Part shown: positions 44,767 to 53,225 of the stretch, piece by piece
Layout of the letters: each line of letters begins with the position of its first letter
Numbering within the stretch: position 1 is the first letter of the stretch
Origin: a bacterium
GTDB lineage: Bacteria > Bacillota > Clostridia > Lachnospirales > Lachnospiraceae
NCBI GenBank assembly: GCA_030524675.1
Contig: JAUNGE010000010.1
Span: 1 to 64,000, forward strand
Direction: 5' to 3'
DNA length: 64,000 bases
Program-made: the position numbers and the translations under genes
Notes under the pieces: generated by a model
What the model was told of the DNA's origin: nothing
The model's database searches: none
What the model saw: the letters and a program-made list of their open reading frames with translations, nothing else

Positions 44767-45885
44767 ATGGAGCAGAAAAATGTACAGTTTGAAGAAAAAT
44801 TACATGCGCTTTTAGCAGAAGCGAAGAAAAAGAAAAATGTCCTGGAAGATCGGGAAATTCTGGACTTCTTTCATGGCGAGATATTGAGTCCGGACAAGCT
44901 GGACAAAATTTATGACTTTTTGGAGGCGAATGGGGTGGATGTGCTGCAGATTGAGAAGGATGCGGAGATGGACCCAGATCTGTTTCTCGAGGAAGAACTG
45001 GATAATGAGGAACCTCTCGACATGGAAAATCTGGATTTATCTGTGCCGGAAGGCGTCAGCATGGAGGACCCCGTGCGCATGTATCTGAAGGAAATCGGAA
45101 AAGTGCCGCTTCTGAGTACAGAAGATGAGATTGAGCTGGCAAAGAAGATGGAGCTGGGAGATACGCAGGCCAAAAAGACGCTGGCGGAGGCGAATCTCAG
45201 ATTGGTGGTCAGCATCGCGAAGCGCTACGTGGGAAGAGGAATGCAGTTTCTGGATCTGATTCAGGAAGGAAATTTGGGTCTGATTAAGGCCGTGGAGAAG
45301 TTTGATTACAGAAAAGGATATAAATTCAGCACCTATGCAACTTGGTGGATTCGCCAGGCCATTACGAGGGCGATTGCAGACCAGGCGCGCACCATCCGGA
45401 TTCCGGTGCATATGGTGGAGACTATCAACCGTCTGGTACGCACTTCGAGACAGCTTTTGCAGGAGCTGGGAAGAGAGCCTTCGGCGGAGGAGATTGCAGA
45501 GCGAATGGAGCTTCCGGTGGAGAGAGTGCGGGAAATCATGAAGATTTCGCAGGAGCCAGTTTCTCTGGAGACACCAATCGGTGAGGAGGAAGACAGCCAT
45601 CTGGGTGATTTTATTCAGGATGACCAGGTGGCAGTGCCGGCAGATGCGGCTACATTTACTCTGCTTCATGAACAGCTGATGGAAGTGCTGGACACTTTGA
45701 CAGAGAGAGAACAAAAAGTGCTGAAACTGCGGTTTGGACTGGTGGACGGAAGACCCCGCACACTGGAAGAAGTGGGAAAGGAGTTCAATGTCACCAGAGA
45801 ACGCATTCGCCAGATTGAGGCGAAGGCACTGCGCAAACTGCGCCATCCAAGCAGAAGCAAAAAGTTAAAAGATTATCTGGACTGA
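44767..45885 (+). CDS. rpoD: Principal RNA polymerase sigma factor
   Basis: 372-residue housekeeping sigma-70 (SigA). Region 1.1 is short. Region 1.2 is at [16 protein letters not shown], regions 2.1-2.4 at [17 protein letters not shown] through [14 protein letters not shown], region 3 at [14 protein letters not shown], and region 4 at [30 protein letters not shown]. Recognises TTGACA/TATAAT promoters such as those found across this window. The ATG at 44767 has GGAAGG upstream; the frame extends further but without a ribosome site. Confidence 0.98.
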   Translation: MEQKNVQFEEKLHALLAEAKKKKNVLEDREILDFFHGEILSPDKLDKIYDFLEANGVDVLQIEKDAEMDPDLFLEEELDNEEPLDMENLDLSVPEGVSMEDPVRMYLKEIGKVPLLSTEDEIELAKKMELGDTQAKKTLAEANLRLVVSIAKRYVGRGMQFLDLIQEGNLGLIKAVEKFDYRKGYKFSTYATWWIRQAITRAIADQARTIRIPVHMVETINRLVRTSRQLLQELGREPSAEEIAERMELPVERVREIMKISQEPVSLETPIGEEEDSHLGDFIQDDQVAVPADAATFTLLHEQLMEVLDTLTEREQKVLKLRFGLVDGRPRTLEEVGKEFNVTRERIRQIEAKALRKLRHPSRSKKLKDYLD

Positions 45886-45930
45886 TGGGTTTTCCATCTG
45901 CAGGTTCAAGTTTAGGCTGGAGAGAAAGCG

Positions 45931-46764
45931 ATGCATTTATCGAAACGATTGGAACGAGTGGCCTCCTTTGTGAGGGAAGGAGGCGTGGTTGCGGATATCG
46001 GGACGGACCATGGATATATCCCGATTTATCTGGTGAAAGAAAAACGGGCAGTGTCTGCCATTGCTATGGACGTGCGGACAGGCCCTTTGAGTCGGGCAAA
46101 GGAACACATTGCGGAGTATGGGCTTACCGACAGGATTTCTGTCCGCCTCAGCGACGGGCTGGAAAAACTGCGCCCGAATGAGGCAGATACGGTTGTGATT
46201 GCCGGAATGGGCGGAGAGCTGATGATACGGATTCTAAAGCAAGGGCGCCATATGTGGGAGAGTGTGAAGCAGTGGGTGCTGTCTCCGCAGAGTGAGCTGG
46301 CACAGGTGCGGCGTTTCTTAGCACAGGAAGGCTTTTTGACAGAAAAAGAGGATATGCTGGAAGAAGACGGAAAGTTTTATGTCATCTTGAGCGTCGGGCG
46401 TGAAGCGGGCGAAGAAAGAGAAAATGAAACAGGTGTAGCCGGCGAGGGGCCATGCGGGCAGCAGGATACGTGCAGGAAGCAGGATACATGTGAAAAACAG
46501 GGTATATGTGAAAAACAGGATGCCGGAATATACATAAAAAAAACGGAAGAATATTCCATAGAAGAGCTGTATGGGGCATATCTTCTGAGAGAGAGACATC
46601 CGGTATTGTATGATTTTCTGGTGAAGGAGCAGGCTGTGAAGCAGCAGATTCTGCAGGGTCTGTCTGGTCAGACCGGAGAGGGTGCAGTCAGAAGGCGACA
46701 GACTTTGGAGAGAGAACTTCTGAAAAACGAGGAAGCTTTGCGGATATTTGAGAAAAGTGTGTAG
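45931..46764 (+). CDS. trmK: tRNA (adenine22-N1)-methyltransferase family protein
   Basis: 277 residues. Class I SAM-dependent methyltransferase of the TrmK/YqfN family: motif I VVADIGTDHGYIPIYLV (about 17-33), and the NPPY-like segment IAGMGGELMIRIL (about 90-102). It would methylate N1 of A22 in tRNA. An insertion at about residues 170-197 is a tandem repeat of the type C-x-K-Q-D (CRKQDTCEKQGICEKQD), encoded by roughly 21-base DNA repeats. Such repeats are not part of the family. The rpoD-trmK-nif3 order is conserved in Firmicutes. The ATG follows GGAGAGAAAGCG. Confidence 0.9.
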   Translation: MHLSKRLERVASFVREGGVVADIGTDHGYIPIYLVKEKRAVSAIAMDVRTGPLSRAKEHIAEYGLTDRISVRLSDGLEKLRPNEADTVVIAGMGGELMIRILKQGRHMWESVKQWVLSPQSELAQVRRFLAQEGFLTEKEDMLEEDGKFYVILSVGREAGEERENETGVAGEGPCGQQDTCRKQDTCEKQGICEKQDAGIYIKKTEEYSIEELYGAYLLRERHPVLYDFLVKEQAVKQQILQGLSGQTGEGAVRRRQTLERELLKNEEALRIFEKSV

Positions 46765-46773
46765 GAGTGAGCG

Positions 46774-47571
46774 ATGAGAGCAAGCGTGATAATAGAAAAA
46801 TTGCAGGAGCTGGCACCCAGACAGTATGCGATGGACTGGGACAATGTGGGGCTGCTGGCAGGAAGAGCAGACAAAGAGGTCAAAAAGATTTTGGTGGCAC
46901 TGGAAATCACAGATGCGGTGGTGGAAGAGGCAGTTGGCTTCGGTGCGGACATGATTGTGACACACCACCCACTTATCTTTAAGCCGGTGCCGTCTGTGAC
47001 AGACCAGGATATGATTGGGAGACGGCTGGTGCGCATGATTCAGGCGGATATTTCCTACTATGCCATGCACACAAATTTTGACAGTGCGCCGGGATGTATG
47101 GCGGAGCTGGCGGCCGAGAGAATAGGACTTATCAGCGAGGCGCCGCTTCTTGCGGTGACAGAGAACGGAAGCTGCGGCATTGGAAAGGTCGGTGTGATGC
47201 CGGAAGGTGAGATGACAGTGCGCGCTCTGGCTGAAAAAGTGAAGGCATGTTTTGAGCTGCCGTTTGTCACTGTGTATGGGGATATGGGACAGCAGAGCCG
47301 GATGGTGCGCCGCATTGCGATTTCGCCAGGCTCCGGAAAAAGCATGATTTCGGATGCGCTTCGGGCTGGGGCGGATGTGCTGGTGACAGGCGATATCGGA
47401 CACCATGAAGGACTGGATGCTGGTGAGATGGGGCTTTCGATTATCGATGCAGGGCATTATGGGCTGGAACATATCTTTATTCCGTTTATGGAGGGATATC
47501 TGAAGGAACAGTTTGGCACAGAAGTCTGCGTGAAAGCGGCAAAAATTCAGTTTCCGGTGTATCAGATATAG
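46774..47571 (+). CDS. Nif3-like dinuclear metal centre protein
   Basis: 265 residues, Nif3/YqfO family. Metal ligands are visible: THHPLIF (about 69-75), the early EITD and the late GDIGHHEGLDA and DAGHYGLEH. Family members form toroidal hexamers; the cellular role is unsettled, with GTP cyclohydrolase-like activity proposed for some. TAGGAG precedes the ATG, nine bases after trmK. Confidence 0.93.
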   Translation: MRASVIIEKLQELAPRQYAMDWDNVGLLAGRADKEVKKILVALEITDAVVEEAVGFGADMIVTHHPLIFKPVPSVTDQDMIGRRLVRMIQADISYYAMHTNFDSAPGCMAELAAERIGLISEAPLLAVTENGSCGIGKVGVMPEGEMTVRALAEKVKACFELPFVTVYGDMGQQSRMVRRIAISPGSGKSMISDALRAGADVLVTGDIGHHEGLDAGEMGLSIIDAGHYGLEHIFIPFMEGYLKEQFGTEVCVKAAKIQFPVYQI

Positions 47572-47626
47572 AAGAGAAGAGCCGCTGAGAAACAGGAGAA
47601 AAAAGAAGAGGAGGACATATCACTAT

Positions 47627-49282
47627 ATGGTAAAAGTGCAGATTCATGGAAACGAATATACGTATCCGAAAGAGACGCCGTATCTACAGATTGTACAACA
47701 GTTTCAGAAAGAATATGACGCAGATATTGTATTGGTAAAGGCAGATGGAAAGCTGCGGGAACTGCATAACCGTCTGCAGAAAGACTGTGAGCTGACTTTT
47801 GTCACAACAAAAGATAAGGAAGGCGCACTGGCATACCAGAGAAGTGCGACGCTTCTGATGCTTCGGTCATTCTACGATGTGGCCGGTGCGGACCATGTGC
47901 AGAAGCTGGAAGTGGATTTTTCGGTGAACCGTGGGCTGTTTATCAAGCCGACCATGGATATTCCGCTGACGGAGGCGCTTTTAGAGCAGGTCGAGGCGGG
48001 GATGAGAAAGATGGTGGCGGAGCGGATTCCGATTCAGAAGCGCAGTGTCAACACGCAGGATGCAGTTGAGCTGTTCCACCGCCATAAGATGTATGACAAG
48101 GAGAGATTGTTCCATTACCGCAGAGTTTCGAGAGTGAATCTGTACAGTATCGGAAATTTTGAGGACTATTTTTATGGATATATGGTGCAGAATACAGGGT
48201 ATCTGAAGTACTTTGCGCTGCAGAAATATGAGAATGGCTTTGTGCTCCGGCTTCCGGACAGAAAGAAACCGGATCAGGTGGCGGAGTTTGTGCCGCAGCC
48301 AAAGTTGTTTGCAACTTTGAAGGAGGCAGGCGAGTGGGGTGAATGTCTGCATATTTCCAATGTCGGAATGCTCAACGATGCGGTCTGCCAAGGACAGCTC
48401 CATGAGATGATTCAGATTCAGGAAGCACTGCAGGAGAAGAAAATCGGCATGATTGCCGAAGAAATTGCGAAAAATCCGAAGAAAAAGTTGGTGATGATTG
48501 CTGGACCGTCTTCCTCGGGAAAGACGACATTTTCTCACAGATTGTCCACACAGCTTCGAGCACTGGGCCTGCGTCCACATCCGATTGCTGCGGACGATTT
48601 CTTTATTGACAGAGTGCTGTGCCCGAAAAATCCGGATGGAACCTACAATTTTGAGGATTTGCAGGCGATGGACCTGGAGTTTTTCAATCAGACGATGCAG
48701 ATACTTTTGGATGGCGGAAGCGCGGATATGCCTACCTTCAATTTTAAGACAGGAAAGCGGGAGTTTAGAGGCAAAGTGCTGAAATTGGAGCCGGAGGACA
48801 TTCTGGTGGTGGAAGGCATCCACTGCCTGAACGATGAGATGAGCTATGCACTTCCGGCGGAGAGAAAATATAAGATTTATATCAGCGCCCTGACGCAGCT
48901 GAATATTGACGAACATAATCCAATTCCGACGACCGATGGAAGATTGTTGCGCCGGATTGTGCGCGATGCAAGGACGAGAGGAACGAGTGCGCAGCGGACG
49001 ATTGCCATGTGGGACAGCGTGCGCCGCGGAGAGGAGAACAATATTTTCCCGTATCAGGAGCAGGCGGATGTGATGTTTAACTCTGCCCTAGTGTATGAGC
49101 TGGCAGTGCTCAAACAGTATGCGGAACCGCTGCTGTTTGGAATCGAGAGGGATGCGCCGGAATTTCTGGAGGCAAAGCGGCTGCTGAAATTCCTGGACTA
49201 TTTCCTGGGATTTGGAAGTGAGAATATCCCGCAGAACTCAATTATCCGCGAGTTTATCGGCGGCAGTATTTTTGATGTATAG
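47627..49282 (+). CDS. Nucleoside kinase with TGS domain (uridine kinase-like)
   Basis: 551 residues. An N-terminal TGS domain (1-65) is followed by a ThrRS/AlaRS second-domain-like segment (about 130-190) and a C-terminal P-loop kinase domain with Walker A AGPSSSGKTTFSHRL (about 291-305) and ADDFFIDR. The fusion of synthetase-type N-terminal domains with a uridine-kinase-like domain is the usual layout of this clostridial family. It should phosphorylate a nucleoside, probably uridine or cytidine; substrate not provable. GAGGAGG precedes the ATG. Confidence 0.9.
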   Translation: MVKVQIHGNEYTYPKETPYLQIVQQFQKEYDADIVLVKADGKLRELHNRLQKDCELTFVTTKDKEGALAYQRSATLLMLRSFYDVAGADHVQKLEVDFSVNRGLFIKPTMDIPLTEALLEQVEAGMRKMVAERIPIQKRSVNTQDAVELFHRHKMYDKERLFHYRRVSRVNLYSIGNFEDYFYGYMVQNTGYLKYFALQKYENGFVLRLPDRKKPDQVAEFVPQPKLFATLKEAGEWGECLHISNVGMLNDAVCQGQLHEMIQIQEALQEKKIGMIAEEIAKNPKKKLVMIAGPSSSGKTTFSHRLSTQLRALGLRPHPIAADDFFIDRVLCPKNPDGTYNFEDLQAMDLEFFNQTMQILLDGGSADMPTFNFKTGKREFRGKVLKLEPEDILVVEGIHCLNDEMSYALPAERKYKIYISALTQLNIDEHNPIPTTDGRLLRRIVRDARTRGTSAQRTIAMWDSVRRGEENNIFPYQEQADVMFNSALVYELAVLKQYAEPLLFGIERDAPEFLEAKRLLKFLDYFLGFGSENIPQNSIIREFIGGSIFDV

Positions 49283-49404
49283 TATCAGGGAAAAGATACC
49301 TTTGGACGCCGAATAGTATGCAATGGAGAGCAGATATATGGCAGACATGTGTTTTTCTTCTGGACAGTGAGAAAAAAGTGTGTTAGAATAACCAAAGTTA
49401 AATT

Positions 49405-49750
49405 CTGAGTAGGACAAATGGTCGCGGCTGCAATACCGAGAGGCTGCAGGTGAGGAAAGTCCGGGCTTCACAGGGCAGGATGCCGGATAACGTCCGGTGG
49501 AGGTGACTCCAAGGAAAGTGCAACAGAAATAAACCGCAGTACTTGTACTGTAAGGGTGGAAAGGCAGTGTAAGAGACTACCGCCCGACTGGTAACAGGCG
49601 GGGCACATGTAAACCCCATCCGAAGCAAGACCAAACAGAGAGCATAAGGCGGCCCGTCTGCTTTCGGGTAGGTTGCTTGAGCCTGCTGGTAACGGCAGGA
49701 CTAGATAGATGACCATTCAACGACATAACCCGGCTTATCGTCCTGCTCAG
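49405..49750 (+). ncRNA. rnpB: RNase P RNA, bacterial type A
   Basis: The catalytic RNA that matures tRNA 5' ends. The 5' end CTGAGTAGGAC pairs with GTCCTGCTCAG at the 3' end (P1). Universal segments are present: GAGGAAAGTCCGGGCT near the start, ACAGAAA and GGTAAGGGTGGAAAG-like blocks in the middle, GCCCGACTGG, and CTAGATAGATGACC near the end. Length about 346 bases. Confidence 0.95.
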
Positions 49751-49761
49751 ATTACAGATGA

Positions 49762-49820
49762 AAAAAACACCTATAAATTCCGGAATTGTTCGACGGTTCT
49801 GAAATTTGCAGGTGTTTTTT
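49762..49820 (+). terminator. Terminator of RNase P RNA
   Basis: AAAAAACACCT (49762-49772) pairs with AGGTGTTTTTT (49810-49820), with further pairing inside. Confidence 0.8.
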
Positions 49821-49848
49821 CATTTTCATGTTTTTGGCGGGTCCCAAA

Positions 49849-49891
49849 GTCAAAAATCCTCTTGCAAGCAAGCTTGCATCGGATTTCTGAC
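49849..49891. repeat. Two-part palindrome at the 3' end of pyrI
   Basis: GTCAAAAATCC pairs with GGATTTCTGAC (one mismatch), enclosing a perfect TGCAAGC/GCTTGCA stem. It lies 26 bases beyond the pyrI stop. Could end pyrBI transcription or be a dispersed repeat. Confidence 0.6.
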
Positions 49892-49916
49892 CTTTTGCCC
49901 CTAGTATCCTGACAGA

Positions 49917-50348
49917 TTATTTCTTAGAGTACTTCTGTTCGCAGTAAATGCAGCGATAGATTTCATGCTTTTCATCGGACAGCTGGAAAATATGCGGCAG
50001 TTCCTGCTCAATGGAAGTGATGCAGCGCGGATTCTTACATTTTATGACATTGGTGATGCGCGCCGGCAGCTTCAATCTTTTCTTTTCCACAATAGTCTCA
50101 TTTAAGATGATATTGACAGTGATATTGTGGTCAATGTATCCCAAAACATCCAGGTTAATCTTGTCAATCTGTCTGCCTTCGATTTTTATGATATCCTTGC
50201 GTCCCATCTTGTTGCTGCGCGCATTTTTGATGATGGCGATTTCGCAGTCCAGTTTATCCAGTCCTAGTTTGTAGTAGATGTCCAGACTCTTTCCTGCCTG
50301 GATGTGGTCCAATACGATACCTTCTTTTAAGCCGCTGATGTTTAACAT
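49917..50348 (-). CDS. pyrI: Aspartate carbamoyltransferase regulatory subunit
   Basis: 143 residues. Regulatory chain that lets CTP and ATP tune aspartate transcarbamoylase. The C-terminal zinc site has four Cys (CKNPRC ... CIYC). It overlaps the end of pyrB by 7 bases (50342-50348), so the two subunits are made in concert. Confidence 0.95.
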   Translation of the reverse strand: MLNISGLKEGIVLDHIQAGKSLDIYYKLGLDKLDCEIAIIKNARSNKMGRKDIIKIEGRQIDKINLDVLGYIDHNITVNIILNETIVEKKRLKLPARITNVIKCKNPRCITSIEQELPHIFQLSDEKHEIYRCIYCEQKYSKK

Positions 50349-51265
50349 GGTTTTTTCACCCCCAATAAAGTCATAATCAGAGCCATGCGGACATAGACTC
50401 CATACTGTGCCTGACGGAAATATGCTGCGCGTGGGTCTGCATCTACCTCGGTTGAGATTTCGTTGACACGAGGAAGCGGATGGAGAACAAACATGTCTGC
50501 TTTGGCAAGTTCCATTTTCTTTTTGTCGAGAATGTAGCTGTCTTTTAAACGGATATAGTCCTCTTCGTTGAAAAAGCGCTCTTTCTGTACACGAGTCATG
50601 TAGAGAATATCCAGTTTCGGCATAGCCAGGTCCAAATTGTCTACTTCCTCATATGGAATATTGTGTGCTTCGAGCACGTCCTCGCGGATATAGCTCGGTA
50701 CACGCAGTTCCTGCGGGGAAATCAGCACAAATTTTACATGAGGGTAACGAATCATTGCTTCAATCAGAGAATGTACAGTGCGTCCGAACTTCAGGTCTCC
50801 GCACAGGCCGATGGTTAAGGTGTCCAGTCTGCCTTTGAGGGAGCGGATAGTCAGAAGGTCTGTCAGAGTCTGGGTCGGATGCTGGTGTCCACCATCGCCG
50901 GCATTGATAACCGGAATGGTAGCATGATGGGAAGCCACCAGAGGCGCGCCTTCTTTGTTGTGGCGCATTGCAATGATGTCTGCATAGCAGGATATGACAC
51001 GGACGGTATCGGATACGCTTTCACCTTTTGCTGCAGAACTGGAATCGGCAGAAGAAAAGCCAAGAACACTGCCGCCCAAATTCAACATTGCTGCCTCAAA
51101 ACTTAAACGGGTACGTGTACTTGGCTCATAGAACAAAGTAGCCAATTTCTTTCCGGCACATACGTGAGAGTATTTCTCTGGATTTTTTTCAATGTCGGAA
51201 GCCAAATCCAGCAGTTCGTAGGTTTCTTCCACAGAGAAGTCTAATGGATTTAATAAATGTCTCAT
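50342..51265 (-). CDS. pyrB: Aspartate carbamoyltransferase catalytic subunit
   Basis: 307 residues. First committed step of pyrimidine synthesis: carbamoyl phosphate plus aspartate gives carbamoyl aspartate. Motifs: [13 protein letters not shown] (carbamoyl-phosphate site, about 52-64), [15 protein letters not shown] (about 132-146), and [10 protein letters not shown] near the C-terminus. AAGGAG precedes the ATG on the minus strand. No PyrR attenuator is visible upstream. Confidence 0.97.
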   Translation of the reverse strand: MRHLLNPLDFSVEETYELLDLASDIEKNPEKYSHVCAGKKLATLFYEPSTRTRLSFEAAMLNLGGSVLGFSSADSSSAAKGESVSDTVRVISCYADIIAMRHNKEGAPLVASHHATIPVINAGDGGHQHPTQTLTDLLTIRSLKGRLDTLTIGLCGDLKFGRTVHSLIEAMIRYPHVKFVLISPQELRVPSYIREDVLEAHNIPYEEVDNLDLAMPKLDILYMTRVQKERFFNEEDYIRLKDSYILDKKKMELAKADMFVLHPLPRVNEISTEVDADPRAAYFRQAQYGVYVRMALIMTLLGVKKPC

Positions 51266-51382
51266 CTTTTTTCTCCTTTACTTTTGGGACTCATAAGTAT
51301 CTCCCATATTATAAAGCAAGTATCAATATATTTCTACTACTTTTTGAAAAAATATGTTATACTGACGAGTATGATGATATCA

Positions 51383-51407
51383 GGGGTCAAATTTTTTATT
51401 TGACCCC
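51383..51407 (+). repeat. Promoter-proximal palindrome GGGGTCAAA/TTTGACCCC, copy 2
   Basis: A perfect 9-bp inverted repeat with a 7-base loop, followed by AACATC (copy 1 is followed by AATATC). A -10-like TATACT is at 51358, so the hairpin would lie at the start of a transcript. Confidence 0.75.
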
Positions 51408-51463
51408 AACATCGCCAGTTTGGTCAGATTGGACAAAACGGCAGGAAAGTGAGGAAGAAGCAG

Positions 51464-52249
51464 ATGCATAAGACAATGCGCCAGATGCTCTGGGAAAACC
51501 AGGCGGCGAAGAGCAGTTCTATGGAAGAATTGTTTCTTCTGTGGGAGATGATGCAGCGGGAGGAGGAGGGAATGCCTTCCGATACCGGATATGAGGAGAT
51601 TGACGCAGGATGTTTTCATCTGGATGGAGTGATAGATGAGGAACAGTTTTCAGGGGTTTTGTATATTTTGAAGGAACCAAGTATGAAGAAGCGTCTCCAG
51701 AATGGGGAATTGATGCCGATGGTGGTGGATATGCGCAGATATTTCAGGGAGTACCGCAGAGGTTCCCGCGATGAGAGAGGGTATGTGGCAGGTATGCAGC
51801 AGATTCTTCTTGGGGATGGAAGGAGCGCCATGCAGGCGCTGCACACCGCCGCTATCCTGTATCTGAATAAGCGCGGCGGCAAAGAAATCTCAGATTCGGT
51901 GTATTTGAATTATGCAGACGCTTACAAAGAGTGCATTGTACGGCAGATTCATCTGATTGCACCGAGAGTGATTGTATGCGGCGGGGAGGATATTTTTCGT
52001 TGGGTCGTAAAAGAGGTATTTTCTAATAAGAAGAAAAACAAAAATCAGAAGGAGTACATGCTCTGGAAAAACAGAGCAGAGAATTATCTGTTTACGGCAG
52101 ATGAGAATTACCGGTATACGGACAGAGAGGACAAAGTGGCTGTGACCGTGATAAATATGTGGAATCCGGCATACCGTGTGAATAAGGAGCAGTATCTTTC
52201 TCTGGAGGATTATCTGGAGGAGTTCTCCAGAAGGATTTCTTCTCTGTAG
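51464..52249 (+). CDS. Conserved protein of unknown function, possibly uracil-DNA-glycosylase-like fold
   Basis: 261 residues, soluble and charged. Two patches recall the UDG superfamily: GVLYILKEPS near residue 65 (motif 1 is usually a G-Q/E-D/N-P loop), and VIVCGGEDIFRWV near 163 before VINMWNPAYRVN near 230 (motif 2 is usually H-P-S). The catalytic His is replaced by WNPAYR, so activity is doubtful. This is inference from local pattern only. GAGGAAGA precedes ATG 51464; GTG 51449 upstream is an alternative. The gene is alone. Confidence 0.55.
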   Translation: MHKTMRQMLWENQAAKSSSMEELFLLWEMMQREEEGMPSDTGYEEIDAGCFHLDGVIDEEQFSGVLYILKEPSMKKRLQNGELMPMVVDMRRYFREYRRGSRDERGYVAGMQQILLGDGRSAMQALHTAAILYLNKRGGKEISDSVYLNYADAYKECIVRQIHLIAPRVIVCGGEDIFRWVVKEVFSNKKKNKNQKEYMLWKNRAENYLFTADENYRYTDREDKVAVTVINMWNPAYRVNKEQYLSLEDYLEEFSRRISSL

Positions 52250-52451
52250 CAGGTGGGCATCGTGAGCAACAGCAGGGAATGTAGGATAGTGAGTATACAG
52301 CAGTGAGTGCACAACAGCGAACACATAGCAGTACTGTATGGAAAGTTATCTGAAAAATAGTCGGAAAATTTGTAAGAATTGTTAAGAAATTTAGACATAG
52401 GATATTGTCGTTTTTTGTGTATAATAGAATATGGAACATGGAGGTGGGAGG

Positions 52452-53225
52452 ATGGCCGAAGAAAAAGTACCTATTATACAGGTGAAAAATTTATACAAAA
52501 TCTACAGAGTAGGCGAAAATAAGGTGTATGCGCTCAACGGTGTGGATTTTACGATGTATCAGGGAGAGTTCTGCGCGATTGTCGGAACTTCCGGCTCAGG
52601 AAAATCGACGCTTTTAAATATGCTTGCGGGGCTCGAGAAGCCTACAAAGGGCGAGATTGTGATTGCCGGAAAGCATATCGAAAAGTTGACAGAAAATCAG
52701 CTGGTCACGTTTCGGAGAGAGAGGGTTGGATTTATTTTTCAGTCCTATAATCTGCTAGCGACGATGAACGCAGTGGAGAATGTAGCGCTTCCGCTGTCTT
52801 TCCGCGGAATTTCAAGAAAGAAACGGCTGGCAGAGGCAAAAAAATATTTGAAACTTGTGGGGTTGGAACAACAGGCGACCCATATGGCAAATCAGATGTC
52901 GGGCGGTCAGCAGCAGCGTGTGGGCATTGCGAGAGCCCTGGTGGTGCACCCGAAAATTATTTTTGCGGACGAGCCGACCGGAAATCTGGATTCCAGGACC
53001 ACAATGGAAGTTCTAAAGCTGATGCAAAAGATTGTCAGAGAACAAAATCAGACGCTTGTCATGGTAACGCATGACAATCAGCTTGCCGCTTATGCGGACC
53101 GCATTTTTCATATTATTGATGGAAAAATTGTTAAGATCGAAGAAAACCATCATGAGGAAGAAAAAGAAAATCGTCAGGAGATGGAAGAAAACCATCCTGA
53201 GGAGAACGAGGAGGAAACAGTATGA
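52452..53225 (+). CDS. ABC transporter ATP-binding protein (MacB/LolD-like)
   Basis: 257 residues. Walker A GTSGSGKSTLLN (about 38-49), Q-loop FIFQSYNL, signature MSGGQQQRVGIARAL, Walker B IIFADEPTGNLDSRT. This is the LolD/FtsE/MacB group, which powers extracellular mechanotransmission rather than classic transport. The C-terminal tail (about 225-257) is a run of Glu, Asn and His unlike the family. The start at 52452 is behind GGAGGTG. Its stop overlaps the next gene (ATGA): a coupled three-gene operon with the protein and permease that follow. Confidence 0.92.
   Translation: MAEEKVPIIQVKNLYKIYRVGENKVYALNGVDFTMYQGEFCAIVGTSGSGKSTLLNMLAGLEKPTKGEIVIAGKHIEKLTENQLVTFRRERVGFIFQSYNLLATMNAVENVALPLSFRGISRKKRLAEAKKYLKLVGLEQQATHMANQMSGGQQQRVGIARALVVHPKIIFADEPTGNLDSRTTMEVLKLMQKIVREQNQTLVMVTHDNQLAAYADRIFHIIDGKIVKIEENHHEEEKENRQEMEENHPEENEEETV

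Noticed and set aside
44582-44815. Overlapping short ORFs upstream of rpoD
   Set aside because: They overlap each other and the rpoD start in other frames, lack ribosome sites and show no recognisable content.
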